Positions 1 to 7,052 are shown, numbered from the stretch's first letter. The stretch: DNA of 7,592 bases from Desulfobacterales bacterium (GCA_030613165.1 JAUWMN010000066.1:1-7592); one strand, 5' to 3'. Numbers and translations: made by a program. Notes: generated by a model from the letters alone, not told the origin.

Positions 1-33
1 TTCGTCGTCAACAATTAAAATTTGTGCGCCCAT
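1..33 (-). CDS. response regulator, N-terminal fragment (11 codons)
   Basis: Only the first 11 codons are in the window. They read MGAQILIVDDE, the typical first beta strand of a CheY-like receiver domain ending in the acidic pair that helps bind Mg2+ next to the phosphorylated aspartate. The ATG lies 20 bp after the stop of the Cache histidine kinase and has a strong Shine-Dalgarno sequence (38-44). As the last visible gene of the cluster it is the likely phosphoacceptor for one or both upstream kinases. Whether it carries an output domain (NtrC-type AAA+, DNA-binding or other) or is a lone receiver cannot be seen. The receiver call is secure for such a short piece because of the motif, start codon and context. 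Confidence 0.85.
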   Translation of the reverse strand, partial: MGAQILIVDDE

Positions 34-37
34 TATT

Positions 38-44
38 ACCTCCT
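38..44 (-). promoter_or_regulatory. ribosome binding site of the response regulator
   Basis: On the minus strand this reads AGGAGGT and ends four bases before the ATG at 33-31. It is the strongest Shine-Dalgarno match in the window and fixes the start of the receiver gene. The two kinase genes just upstream have no comparable site. Confidence 0.8.
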
Positions 45-53
45 CTCCTTGAA

Positions 54-2297
54 TTAAATTTGCTCACCGCCCGAAGGAGCAACAGGCAACGATACCGTAA
101 AGGTAGTGCCTTTTTTCTCTATGTCCTCTTCTTCCGCCACGGTCTCAAAGGTTATATCTCCGTCATACTTGGTTACTATGCCATAACTTACTGAAAGCCC
201 CAAACCCGTGCCTTCTCCTACCTTTCTTGTGGTAAAAAAGGCCCCGAAGATCTTGTCCCTGTATTCCCTTTTAATCCCTTGTCCTGTATCTTTAAAGAGG
301 GCCTCTACTTTATTGCCGGGTATATTGCATCGAGTAGTTATGGTCAACACCCCGCCCCCTTCCATAGCGGCAAAAGCATTGGTAATTAAATTCATAAAGA
401 CCTGCTGCAGGTGCCCTGAATCTCCCCGGACTTTTGGTAAATTTTCTGCGAGGTTTTTTTTCATGGTGACCTTTTTTGTAACCATGATGTTCTCAACCAC
501 ATCAATCACCCTTTCAAGACTCGCATTGACGTCGGTGGAATACTCGGTTGTCTCGTGATATCTGGAAAAGCCCAGAATGCTTTCAACAATTCTTTTACAA
601 TTGAGCGCCTGCCTCTCTATGGTTTCAAGAATCTCATGATTCTTGCTGCCAGGTTCCATCTTTTCCAAGATAAGATCGGTAAAACCAAGGATGACCGCTA
701 CAGGTTGATTGAGTTCATGGGCAACACCTGCTGCCAACTTTCCAAGGGAGGCCAATTTTTCTGTATTATACATCTGTTCTTCTTCCAGCTTCTTTCTCTC
801 TGTAATATCTCTTGAGATTCCCAAAACGGCAAAGACCGCGCTACGTTTATCCTTAAGGGGCACAAAGTTGCTGGTAAACCAGTACTCACGTTTTCCAACC
901 TCAACCGGATATTTTACATTGATATTCCTGCCCGTGCCAAACACCTGTCTGACAAAACCCATCTGTAATTCCGCGCTCTCGCCAGAGAAAAGGTCGCCCA
1001 TATTTTTACCGATTAAATCCTCTGGGCGACCCCTAAAAAAATTGGCGGTACATCTGTTCATAGATAGGAACCCTCCTTTTTCATCTACAGTAAAGATCAG
1101 GTCCTCCGCGCTTTCTACAAGGGTTTTATACTGTTCCTCTGATTTTTTCAGTTCTTCGAGCGAGGTCTTCAGATCGTCTGTTTTCTTCATTACCTCTGCT
1201 TCCAGTGTCTTGGACCAGCGTCGCTCAAAATTTATTACATACACACTCCCCAAAATGATAGCGAACAAAATGCTACCCTGAATATAAAACTGGCGGATAA
1301 AGACCGAATGGACCGCGTCTTCAACTTCGCTTACCGGCGCGACCACCGCCCCCGACCAGAAGGATTGAGAATACGTCTTCGGATGGATAGGCGCATAGGC
1401 GATCAATTTTTTCATTTCGGTGTCTACGCCCCTGTGCCACCCCGAGGTATACCACCCGGTTCCTTCTTTGCCTTCGAGCATCTTTTCCTTTTGAATCATA
1501 TTAATCTGGGAGAAAGAGATCTTGGGTTTTCTCATGGCACGGGCCTTAAAGGCATCCTCTCCGATGAACTCCCTTTGGGGGTGGTAAAGAAATACTCCCC
1601 CACTATCTATAACCCAGGCATATCCGGTCTTACCTGATCTTATACCTTTGACGGCCTTTTCAACTAAACGTGTAACATCTATCGTAGAAATAAGCACTCC
1701 GGACAAGCGACCGGTCGGCACTGGATGGGCTTCATCCACTGATTGTTCATAGGTGGGTGTGACTAAGCACATAACAAGTCGCCCAGGGTGCTGCCGGCAC
1801 TCTCGAGTAACCTCACCCACATAGACTTTATTCTTATTTTCTTTTATAATAGCCCACTCAAAACACGGCATGTCCTTAAAATGACCCTGTATCACATGGG
1901 ACATACCACGCTCATCAACAATATAGGCAGTTTTGCCTTTGTGATCTATAAATCTTATTTCGAGGACCCCGTCATCCTTAACAGCGGATAAGGTGGTATT
2001 CATGCGGCTGGCCCACGATACCTTCTCCAGATATTGAATGGATGGAGAGAGGTTTAACAGCGTAAGCTCTCTCCTAATAAAATCCAAGCTATTCTCCATC
2101 CGATTGGCGGCATACTTTGCCAATACCAATTGCTGCCGGTTAAAATCTTCAGAGATGATCTCTTTCATCTGTCCGGCAGAGAGGAGGCCCAGATAGAAGG
2201 CAACCATGAGAAGCGCCATAACAAGAATGCCGACAAGGACGATAGCCCTTCTTATGTTATAGTATTTCTGCCTAAAATAGTTTTTTTCTTTATTCAC
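54..2297 (-). CDS. membrane-bound Cache-PAS sensor histidine kinase
   Basis: A complete two-component sensor kinase of 747 residues. A short basic N-terminus is followed by a membrane helix (about 18-40), a large extracytoplasmic region (about 41-335) that looks like a double Cache ligand-binding domain, and a second helix (about 337-357). Then come a charged, probably coiled-coil linker (360-390), a PAS domain (about 390-500, ending GISRDITERK), a HisKA domain with H box HELNQP (phosphoacceptor H527), and an HATPase domain. The HATPase has N box NLITNA (N640), G1 DTGQGI (670-675), F box FFTT (687-690) and G2 GEGTGLGL (694-701). It should autophosphorylate in response to an external small ligand and pass phosphate to the receiver protein encoded 20 bp downstream. 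The start is GTG at 2297-2295, the first possible start after an in-frame TGA. No good ribosome binding site precedes it, so translational coupling to the gene 35 bp upstream is possible. The ligand cannot be predicted. Confidence 0.93.
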   Translation of the reverse strand: MNKEKNYFRQKYYNIRRAIVLVGILVMALLMVAFYLGLLSAGQMKEIISEDFNRQQLVLAKYAANRMENSLDFIRRELTLLNLSPSIQYLEKVSWASRMNTTLSAVKDDGVLEIRFIDHKGKTAYIVDERGMSHVIQGHFKDMPCFEWAIIKENKNKVYVGEVTRECRQHPGRLVMCLVTPTYEQSVDEAHPVPTGRLSGVLISTIDVTRLVEKAVKGIRSGKTGYAWVIDSGGVFLYHPQREFIGEDAFKARAMRKPKISFSQINMIQKEKMLEGKEGTGWYTSGWHRGVDTEMKKLIAYAPIHPKTYSQSFWSGAVVAPVSEVEDAVHSVFIRQFYIQGSILFAIILGSVYVINFERRWSKTLEAEVMKKTDDLKTSLEELKKSEEQYKTLVESAEDLIFTVDEKGGFLSMNRCTANFFRGRPEDLIGKNMGDLFSGESAELQMGFVRQVFGTGRNINVKYPVEVGKREYWFTSNFVPLKDKRSAVFAVLGISRDITERKKLEEEQMYNTEKLASLGKLAAGVAHELNQPVAVILGFTDLILEKMEPGSKNHEILETIERQALNCKRIVESILGFSRYHETTEYSTDVNASLERVIDVVENIMVTKKVTMKKNLAENLPKVRGDSGHLQQVFMNLITNAFAAMEGGGVLTITTRCNIPGNKVEALFKDTGQGIKREYRDKIFGAFFTTRKVGEGTGLGLSVSYGIVTKYDGDITFETVAEEEDIEKKGTTFTVSLPVAPSGGEQI
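57..761 (-). repeat. duplicated kinase core, copy B (matches 2342-3046)
   Basis: Residues 513-747 of the Cache kinase align without gaps to residues 262-496 of the neighbouring Rossmann-PAS kinase, at a constant nucleotide offset of 2285 bp. A hand count gives about 57 differences in 235 residues, so about 76% protein identity. In a 28-residue stretch of identical protein (138-221 against 2423-2506) I count 9 silent base differences in 84. That points to a duplication old enough for synonymous change, not a recent copy. Similarity stops just before the H box, where the two sensor halves become unrelated. Confidence 0.85.
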
Positions 2298-2332
2298 AGT
2301 ATTTCACTATGTGACCTTGACATAATTTTCGT

Positions 2333-3829
2333 TTAATTAGCTAAGTGCTCGCTTCCCGAAGGAACAACAGGCAAAGAGACCGTAAAGGTGGTGCCGTTTC
2401 TCTCACTGTCCTCATCTTCGGTCACGGTCTCAAAGGTTATGTCTCCGTCATACTTGGTCACTATGCCATAACTGACCGAAAGCCCTAATCCTGTCCCTTC
2501 CCCTACCCTTCTTGTGGTGAAAAAAGGGTTAAATATCTTGTCCCTGTAGTCCCTTTTAATGCCGCATCCTGTATCCTTGAAACGAATTTCCACTCTGTTG
2601 CCAGGTCCATTGACTCCGGTAGAAAGGCTCAGAACTCCTCCTCTTTCCATTGCGGCAGCAGCATTAGTGATTAGATTTATAAAGACCTGCTGCAAATGTC
2701 CTGAATCTCCTCTCACTCTTGGCAAATCTTCTGCTAAATTCTTCTCTAATGTAATCTTTTTTGTAACCAGGATATCCTCAACCACAGAAACCACTTTTTC
2801 AAGGTTTCTGTTGACATCAGTAGAGTATTCGGTCGTCTCAGGATGTGTGGCAAAGCTCAAAAGGTTTTCGACAATCCTTTTACAATTAAGACCTTGCCGC
2901 TCTATGGTTTTGAGGATCTCATAAATTTTGTCCCCGGGTTCCGTCTTCTCCAAGAGAAGATCGGTGAAACCAAGTATTACCGCTACTGGATTATTGAGCT
3001 CGTGGGCCAAACCAGCGGCCAACTCTCCTAAAAACGCCAGCTTTTGCACATGATATAATTCGTCACCGCTCTTTTTCCATTTGGTGACGTCTCTTGCCAT
3101 TTCTATGACTCCAGTTACCTTTCCTTGGTCATCCACCACAGGATAGGCTATGACCCTGTGGTATGAAACCTTACGTCCTTCAAAATGTGTATGGAGCACC
3201 TCGCACGGTTCCCCTGTTTTGAATGCCTCTTGCACCGGGCAAGCATGATTGGCTATATTACAAGGTTTGTCCAAACCATGAAGAGCCTGATAACAATATT
3301 CACCAAGAAGCTCATGACTTGGCTTGCCGACCCTTTTTACCAGCGCTTCATTTACATTCTTTATTCGGTAACCCCTGTCAACAACCATGAGTTGGTCTTT
3401 AATACCATTTATGATGGCCTCTAAGAACTCCTTGGTTTTTAGTAACTCCTCATGCGCCTTTAATCGTTCGTCTACTCCCATGATTTCCCACGACAACTTG
3501 GCGCTCATATGATCCACCAACTGCACATGGGGCGGCTTGGTTTCCATAATCGCCTCCCGAATCTTATCATCTCCCGTCAATTCAATAATTAGATTAAGAT
3601 CTTCAAGTCGATACAACGCCTTATAATCAGTGGTAGTGAATATGCCCAATTCCTTTGCATATTTAAGACCAACGGCATCCGCATTGGTATCCGCTATGCC
3701 AAGGATATTCATACCCGTTTTCTTGAGGAGACCACCTTTCAACGATTCTAAAAAGGCCTTGCAGGCGTGACCTCCACCCACTATTACACTATTTATCCCC
3801 TTTGGAACGTGTTCCTGTTCAATCATCAC
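2333..3829 (-). CDS. soluble Rossmann-PAS sensor histidine kinase
   Basis: A kinase of 498 residues with no membrane segment. Residues 12-118 look like a dinucleotide-binding Rossmann domain of the Gfo/Idh or homoserine-dehydrogenase kind. The visible signs are a first strand with a Gly-rich turn (SVIVGGGHA, 14-22), a second strand ending in acid D47 (LGIAD), and an IIELTGD segment (81-87). A helical linker (119-140) leads to a PAS domain (about 132-250) with four cysteines (C179, C190, C197, C209). The kinase core has H box HELNNP (phosphoacceptor H276), N box NLITNA (N389), G1 DTGCGI (419-424), F box FFTT (436-439) and G2 GEGTGLGL (443-450). The Rossmann part probably senses NAD(P) or a related nucleotide and is not an enzyme, since no catalytic domain follows it. 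The start is either GTG at 3829 or the adjacent ATG at 3826; the ATG is the more natural choice. No clear Shine-Dalgarno site is seen. It lies 56 bp after the PEP-synthase-like gene and 35 bp before the second kinase. Confidence 0.92.
   Translation of the reverse strand: MMIEQEHVPKGINSVIVGGGHACKAFLESLKGGLLKKTGMNILGIADTNADAVGLKYAKELGIFTTTDYKALYRLEDLNLIIELTGDDKIREAIMETKPPHVQLVDHMSAKLSWEIMGVDERLKAHEELLKTKEFLEAIINGIKDQLMVVDRGYRIKNVNEALVKRVGKPSHELLGEYCYQALHGLDKPCNIANHACPVQEAFKTGEPCEVLHTHFEGRKVSYHRVIAYPVVDDQGKVTGVIEMARDVTKWKKSGDELYHVQKLAFLGELAAGLAHELNNPVAVILGFTDLLLEKTEPGDKIYEILKTIERQGLNCKRIVENLLSFATHPETTEYSTDVNRNLEKVVSVVEDILVTKKITLEKNLAEDLPRVRGDSGHLQQVFINLITNAAAAMERGGVLSLSTGVNGPGNRVEIRFKDTGCGIKRDYRDKIFNPFFTTRRVGEGTGLGLSVSYGIVTKYDGDITFETVTEDEDSERNGTTFTVSLPVVPSGSEHLAN
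2342..3046 (-). repeat. duplicated kinase core, copy A (matches 57-761)
   Basis: This is the HisKA-HATPase half of the Rossmann-PAS kinase and the partner of the repeat at 57-761. The two copies keep the same reading frame and length with no insertion or deletion. All catalytic boxes are intact in both, so neither looks like a decaying copy. Confidence 0.85.
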
Positions 3830-3885
3830 ACTGCATCATTTCCGATTTGAGCATCCCTGTCCCTGTACCTCAATCTATCTGGTTT

Positions 3886-6447
3886 TTACCTCTCCGTACA
3901 GTGTTTTTTTATAAATTCATTAACATACCAATCCACCATCGCCTCGTTAAACAGAGTCATATCCAATTGTTTGGTGAATACAGTCAAGCGAGCCAATGTA
4001 CTTAGCTTTTCCAGAATGGTTGATTTTTCATATTTGGTAACCCTGGCATCTAAGACATCTCCGGTCCTGTGAATACTAAAATCCACCTTTTCTAAGATTT
4101 CTTTTATAAGTCGGGTCCTTCTGGCGCGTCTATCCAGGGAAGCCCCACCACCTTTAAACAAAAAGCGGATATAGTTATCATTCAAGTTATCTCCTGCATA
4201 TGCCTCAATGGTCTGTAGATGATACCCCAGCCTGATACTAAAATTCATATATTCCTTCGATAATATAGCAAAGCTGGGTTCCCATAACAACTTTTGGGAG
4301 TGCGGTGTCATGGTAGTATGAGCGATTACGGTAAAAAAGCCTTTCACATTTAAGGGGGGAGGACCCGGCCATTCCATGGTCATCATCGCTTTTAGGAGCG
4401 CATTCATAGGTATGGAGCGGATATGATCGGGAGTGACCTTCTTAGAACTACTCTCCACACCACCACCCAAGTCTATCATATATATCTCAAGAGGAAGCTT
4501 TACCTCCAGCTTTACGGCTTCTCCCTTCCTCATGTCCCGGCTGTCACCGATCTTGAACATCTCGCCCATTGCCATTTCATGGGCAAACCGAGTTATGTCG
4601 TGAAAGGTCTCGCAAAATTCGGGTTTGAAGTTTTCGCTCTCAGGGCGTATGAGGTTGAGAGGAACTATGCTTTTTAGCACGGCCGTCAGGGTCTTAAATA
4701 CAGCGGTATCATTGAAAGGGTTCTCCTTTTTTCCTGCCTCAACAAGGTCATCTATCCGCCCCTCATAAATGTTTCTATTAATAGCATCAACTGTTATTTC
4801 CTGACCGGCCTCCAAGGTCTTCATTGCCACCTGAGTATTGAGAATAGTCGGCACCCTATACTCTCTGGAAAGTGATGCCATATGGCCTGTGGGGCTTCCT
4901 ACATCGGCAATAATAGCGCTGGCCTTGTTCATAACAGTGACAAACGTGGGTGAGGTGTGCTTGGCAACCAGCACAGCCCCTTCCGGGAAGTTCTCGAGAT
5001 CCTCCTCCTTAGTAATTAAATATACCTTTCCGGCGCCAACACCTTTGCATGCGATTTCGCCCTTATCTATCAAAACCTTATAGCCGGGCAAGACTGTGGG
5101 GATAGGTTTTCTTGGTTTCTCCGTTAAAATCCTGAGAGGCCTGGCCTGTATGATAAAAAAGTTGTTGTTCTGGTCAAGGGCCCATTCTATGTCTTGCGGC
5201 TTTTCATAGCGCTTCTCAAGTGTCAGGGCATATTCAGCAAGGGCCTTTATTTGATTGTCCGTCAAACAGGGTTGTCCCTTGTTCTCCTCCGGAACCTTAG
5301 CCTCTCCTACATCCCCTTCAGGATTGCATGCGAGCATAAACCGTTGCACCGGTATGTTTTTCTCCAAAATGGTCCTGTCAGAATCCCTTGAAACCACATA
5401 AGTATTAGGAGTTACAACTCCATCTACGGCATACGGCCCCAAGCCCCAGACAGCATTGATTATAATGGCATATCTGCCTGCTTCCGTGGGATCACGTGAG
5501 TACATAACCCCGCTGGCCTTGGAATCAATCATCTCAACCACGCCAACGGCCATGACCATATCTTCTTCTTGGAAGCCTTTACTTTTATGATAGAATATGG
5601 CCCTCGCGGTAAAGAGACTGGCGATAATTTCTCTATATTTTGCCAGAAGGTTCTCTGAGGCAACATTGAGCGCGGTCGCATATTGACCAGCAAAGGTGAA
5701 GTGGGCATCCTCATGGATGGCGCTGCTTCTAACGGATGTATTGCGTGAGCCGCCCCCTCTCTGTGCTATCTTATTGCTCAGTTCCAAGTAGGCATTTGAT
5801 ATGCTGCTTTCTAAATCAGGAGGGATTTCAGCCTTCATGATCAACTCTTGCGCTTCCCTGCTTATCCTCGTAAGCCCCTCTATATCCCCTACATCTACCG
5901 CAGATAGAACAATCTTATCAGTTAGCTTATTATGCTCCATAAACCTCTTAAAGGCATAAGCGCTTATGCAAAAGCCTTCAGGGACCGGGATATTAAGCCT
6001 ATTCTTAATTTCCCCCAGATTGGCATTTTTGCCACCCACACTGCTTGCCATATCCTTCGTCGCTTGTTCAAAGGGTATAGTAAAAGGGGTTACCGGAGTC
6101 TCTACCTTCTTGGCAAGGGTCCCTTCTATATCCGAATTAATTTTTTTAAACGCATCATAGAGGCCACGATATTTTCCATTTGAAAGTTTATTGAGATTCT
6201 CTATGAGATTATGGATCCTCTCCACCATAATCTCACAGTTAGATCTCACATACGACATATCAAATAAATAATCCCCTGAAAGCTTTTCTTCCATATCCGC
6301 CATCATCTCCAAGACGGCGTTGTTTTCAGAAAGCACTGCCTGGAAGCAGTCGTATCTTTCTTTGAATAATACTCTATCAGGGAGGGGTGGCTGAGTAGCC
6401 TTGACTTTCTTCTTGGCCCTTTTAAATATGCTTAATAAACTACGCAT
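3886..6447 (-). CDS. PEP-synthase-like phosphotransferase with atypical C-terminus
   Basis: An 853-residue protein. A basic tail and a helical region (about 25-112) precede an ATP-grasp domain of the pyruvate phosphate dikinase N-terminal family (about 121-440). Visible motifs are VGGKNANLGE (137-146), VRSSA...ED...FAGQ (239-255), SGVMYSRDP (312-320) and DIEWALD...IIQARP (419-437). A swivelling phosphohistidine domain follows (about 455-565) with GSPTGH at 517-522, making H522 the likely phosphorylated histidine. Residues 600-853 lack the expected PEP/pyruvate barrel: no GTNDLTQ-like motif and no catalytic Cys near the end. Instead there is a distinct domain with IDLGGG (658-663), RLGYH (739-743) and an NDNYIRFLFKGGGA stretch (756-769). 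The usual WGLGE motif here reads WGLGP (334-338). It probably transfers phosphate from ATP to H522 and then to an unknown acceptor; true PEP synthase is unlikely. The ATG at 6447 has ribosome site GAGAGG five bases upstream (6453-6458) and lies 17 bp after the CBS gene. Similar proteins are usually annotated only as PEP/pyruvate-binding domain proteins. Confidence 0.85.
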   Translation of the reverse strand: MRSLLSIFKRAKKKVKATQPPLPDRVLFKERYDCFQAVLSENNAVLEMMADMEEKLSGDYLFDMSYVRSNCEIMVERIHNLIENLNKLSNGKYRGLYDAFKKINSDIEGTLAKKVETPVTPFTIPFEQATKDMASSVGGKNANLGEIKNRLNIPVPEGFCISAYAFKRFMEHNKLTDKIVLSAVDVGDIEGLTRISREAQELIMKAEIPPDLESSISNAYLELSNKIAQRGGGSRNTSVRSSAIHEDAHFTFAGQYATALNVASENLLAKYREIIASLFTARAIFYHKSKGFQEEDMVMAVGVVEMIDSKASGVMYSRDPTEAGRYAIIINAVWGLGPYAVDGVVTPNTYVVSRDSDRTILEKNIPVQRFMLACNPEGDVGEAKVPEENKGQPCLTDNQIKALAEYALTLEKRYEKPQDIEWALDQNNNFFIIQARPLRILTEKPRKPIPTVLPGYKVLIDKGEIACKGVGAGKVYLITKEEDLENFPEGAVLVAKHTSPTFVTVMNKASAIIADVGSPTGHMASLSREYRVPTILNTQVAMKTLEAGQEITVDAINRNIYEGRIDDLVEAGKKENPFNDTAVFKTLTAVLKSIVPLNLIRPESENFKPEFCETFHDITRFAHEMAMGEMFKIGDSRDMRKGEAVKLEVKLPLEIYMIDLGGGVESSSKKVTPDHIRSIPMNALLKAMMTMEWPGPPPLNVKGFFTVIAHTTMTPHSQKLLWEPSFAILSKEYMNFSIRLGYHLQTIEAYAGDNLNDNYIRFLFKGGGASLDRRARRTRLIKEILEKVDFSIHRTGDVLDARVTKYEKSTILEKLSTLARLTVFTKQLDMTLFNEAMVDWYVNEFIKKHCTER

Positions 6448-6452
6448 GCAAA

Positions 6453-6458
6453 CCTCTC
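6453..6458 (-). promoter_or_regulatory. ribosome binding site of the PEP-synthase-like gene
   Basis: GAGAGG on the minus strand, five bases before the ATG at 6447. It sits inside the 17 bp gap after the CBS gene and supports this start for the 853-residue protein. Confidence 0.7.
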
Positions 6459-6464
6459 AACTGC

Positions 6465-6950
6465 CTACTTTTTAGCCTTAAGGATAAAACCGGTAATCTC
6501 GTGAAACACATCATGCATTCTCACTACTCCTATCACCTTTTCCGACTCTTTGACCGGAAGCAGGTTTATACCGCTTTTATTAAGCATGAGATGGGCCACT
6601 TTCAAGATATGGTCCTCTACATCTACAATTGTATTGATAGGGGACATAAAATCCTTTATAGGCTTTTTAAGTTGCTGAGGGATAGATGACGCTATAAGTT
6701 CTTCCCACTCTATCGTGATCCTGCCTGGGGAGCTTTTGGCAAACCTTGGTTGGATTCCTGTCAATATTTTCCTCTGGTTTAACATGCCCAACAGTCGATA
6801 AGACTCATCAAAGACCAAAAGGGTATTATGGCCTGTATCATAAGTAAAGTTCAAGAGAACAACAGCCTCTTCCAAGGTCGCCCAATAGGGCATATGAGGA
6901 TAATCATTTAGTGGTATGACAATATCTTTTAATTTTTTCCCTTCGCCCAT
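6465..6950 (-). CDS. two-CBS-domain protein
   Basis: A 161-residue cytoplasmic protein made almost entirely of a CBS pair (Bateman module). The first CBS covers about residues 7-65, with the characteristic HNTLLVFDE...LLGMLNQRKIL strand-helix pattern (41-63). The second covers about 95-155 and begins with KDFMSPINTIVDVED (99-113), followed by INLLPVKESEKVIGVVRMHDVF (128-149). CBS pairs commonly bind AMP, ADP, ATP or S-adenosylmethionine and regulate a partner protein. With no other domain fused, it probably acts in trans, and the adjacent PEP-synthase-like protein 17 bp downstream is the obvious candidate partner (inference). The ATG at 6950 is preceded at nine bases by AGAGG (6960-6964). The long segment between the two CBS domains (about 66-94, containing a possible helix from WEELIASS) is somewhat larger than in minimal pairs. 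Residues that would fix ligand identity cannot be assigned confidently. Confidence 0.9.
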   Translation of the reverse strand: MGEGKKLKDIVIPLNDYPHMPYWATLEEAVVLLNFTYDTGHNTLLVFDESYRLLGMLNQRKILTGIQPRFAKSSPGRITIEWEELIASSIPQQLKKPIKDFMSPINTIVDVEDHILKVAHLMLNKSGINLLPVKESEKVIGVVRMHDVFHEITGFILKAKK

Positions 6951-6959
6951 CTTTCTTTG

Positions 6960-6964
6960 CCTCT
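6960..6964 (-). promoter_or_regulatory. ribosome binding site of the CBS gene
   Basis: AGAGG on the minus strand, nine bases before the ATG at 6950. Spacing is slightly long but acceptable. It supports the start used for the first gene of the five-gene cluster. Confidence 0.55.
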
Positions 6965-6986
6965 TTTGTAACTACTCAGGTTTGTC

Positions 6987-7052
6987 AGGTTCAGGGTTCA
7001 CGGTTGCTCGCTTCGCTCTCTTCACATCAGTTTAACCTTGAACCGTGAACCT
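6987..7052. repeat. imperfect inverted repeat, GGTTCAN-based, REP-like
   Basis: The arms 6987-7005 and 7034-7052 are 19 bases each and pair with two mismatches around a 28-base loop. Each arm holds about two and a half copies of a heptamer, GGTTCAN, so each arm is also a short direct repeat. It fills half of the only sizeable intergenic gap (6951-7082), between the 3' end of the unrecognised gene and the CBS gene. On the transcribed (minus) strand the stem is not followed by a T run, so it is not a standard terminator for the upstream gene; five Ts follow it only on the plus strand. Extragenic palindromes of similar make-up are dispersed in many bacterial genomes. It could act as a transcript-end stabiliser or simply be a mobile REP-type element. 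The rest of the gap shows no convincing sigma70 or sigma54 promoter by eye. Confidence 0.7.

Noticed and set aside
138..221. Recent gene conversion between the two kinase cores
   Set aside because: The protein is identical here but the DNA differs at about 9 silent sites in 84, which fits purifying selection on the ATP-binding boxes better than recent conversion.
709..1281. Plus-strand open frame of 190 codons
   Set aside because: It lies wholly antisense to the PAS and HisKA part of the Cache kinase, shows low-complexity Ser/Phe/Leu composition typical of a shadow frame, and has no ribosome site or domain.
3886..6447. Assignment as genuine phosphoenolpyruvate synthase (ppsA)
   Set aside because: The C-terminal PEP/pyruvate domain is absent and replaced, so the gene symbol would be misleading.
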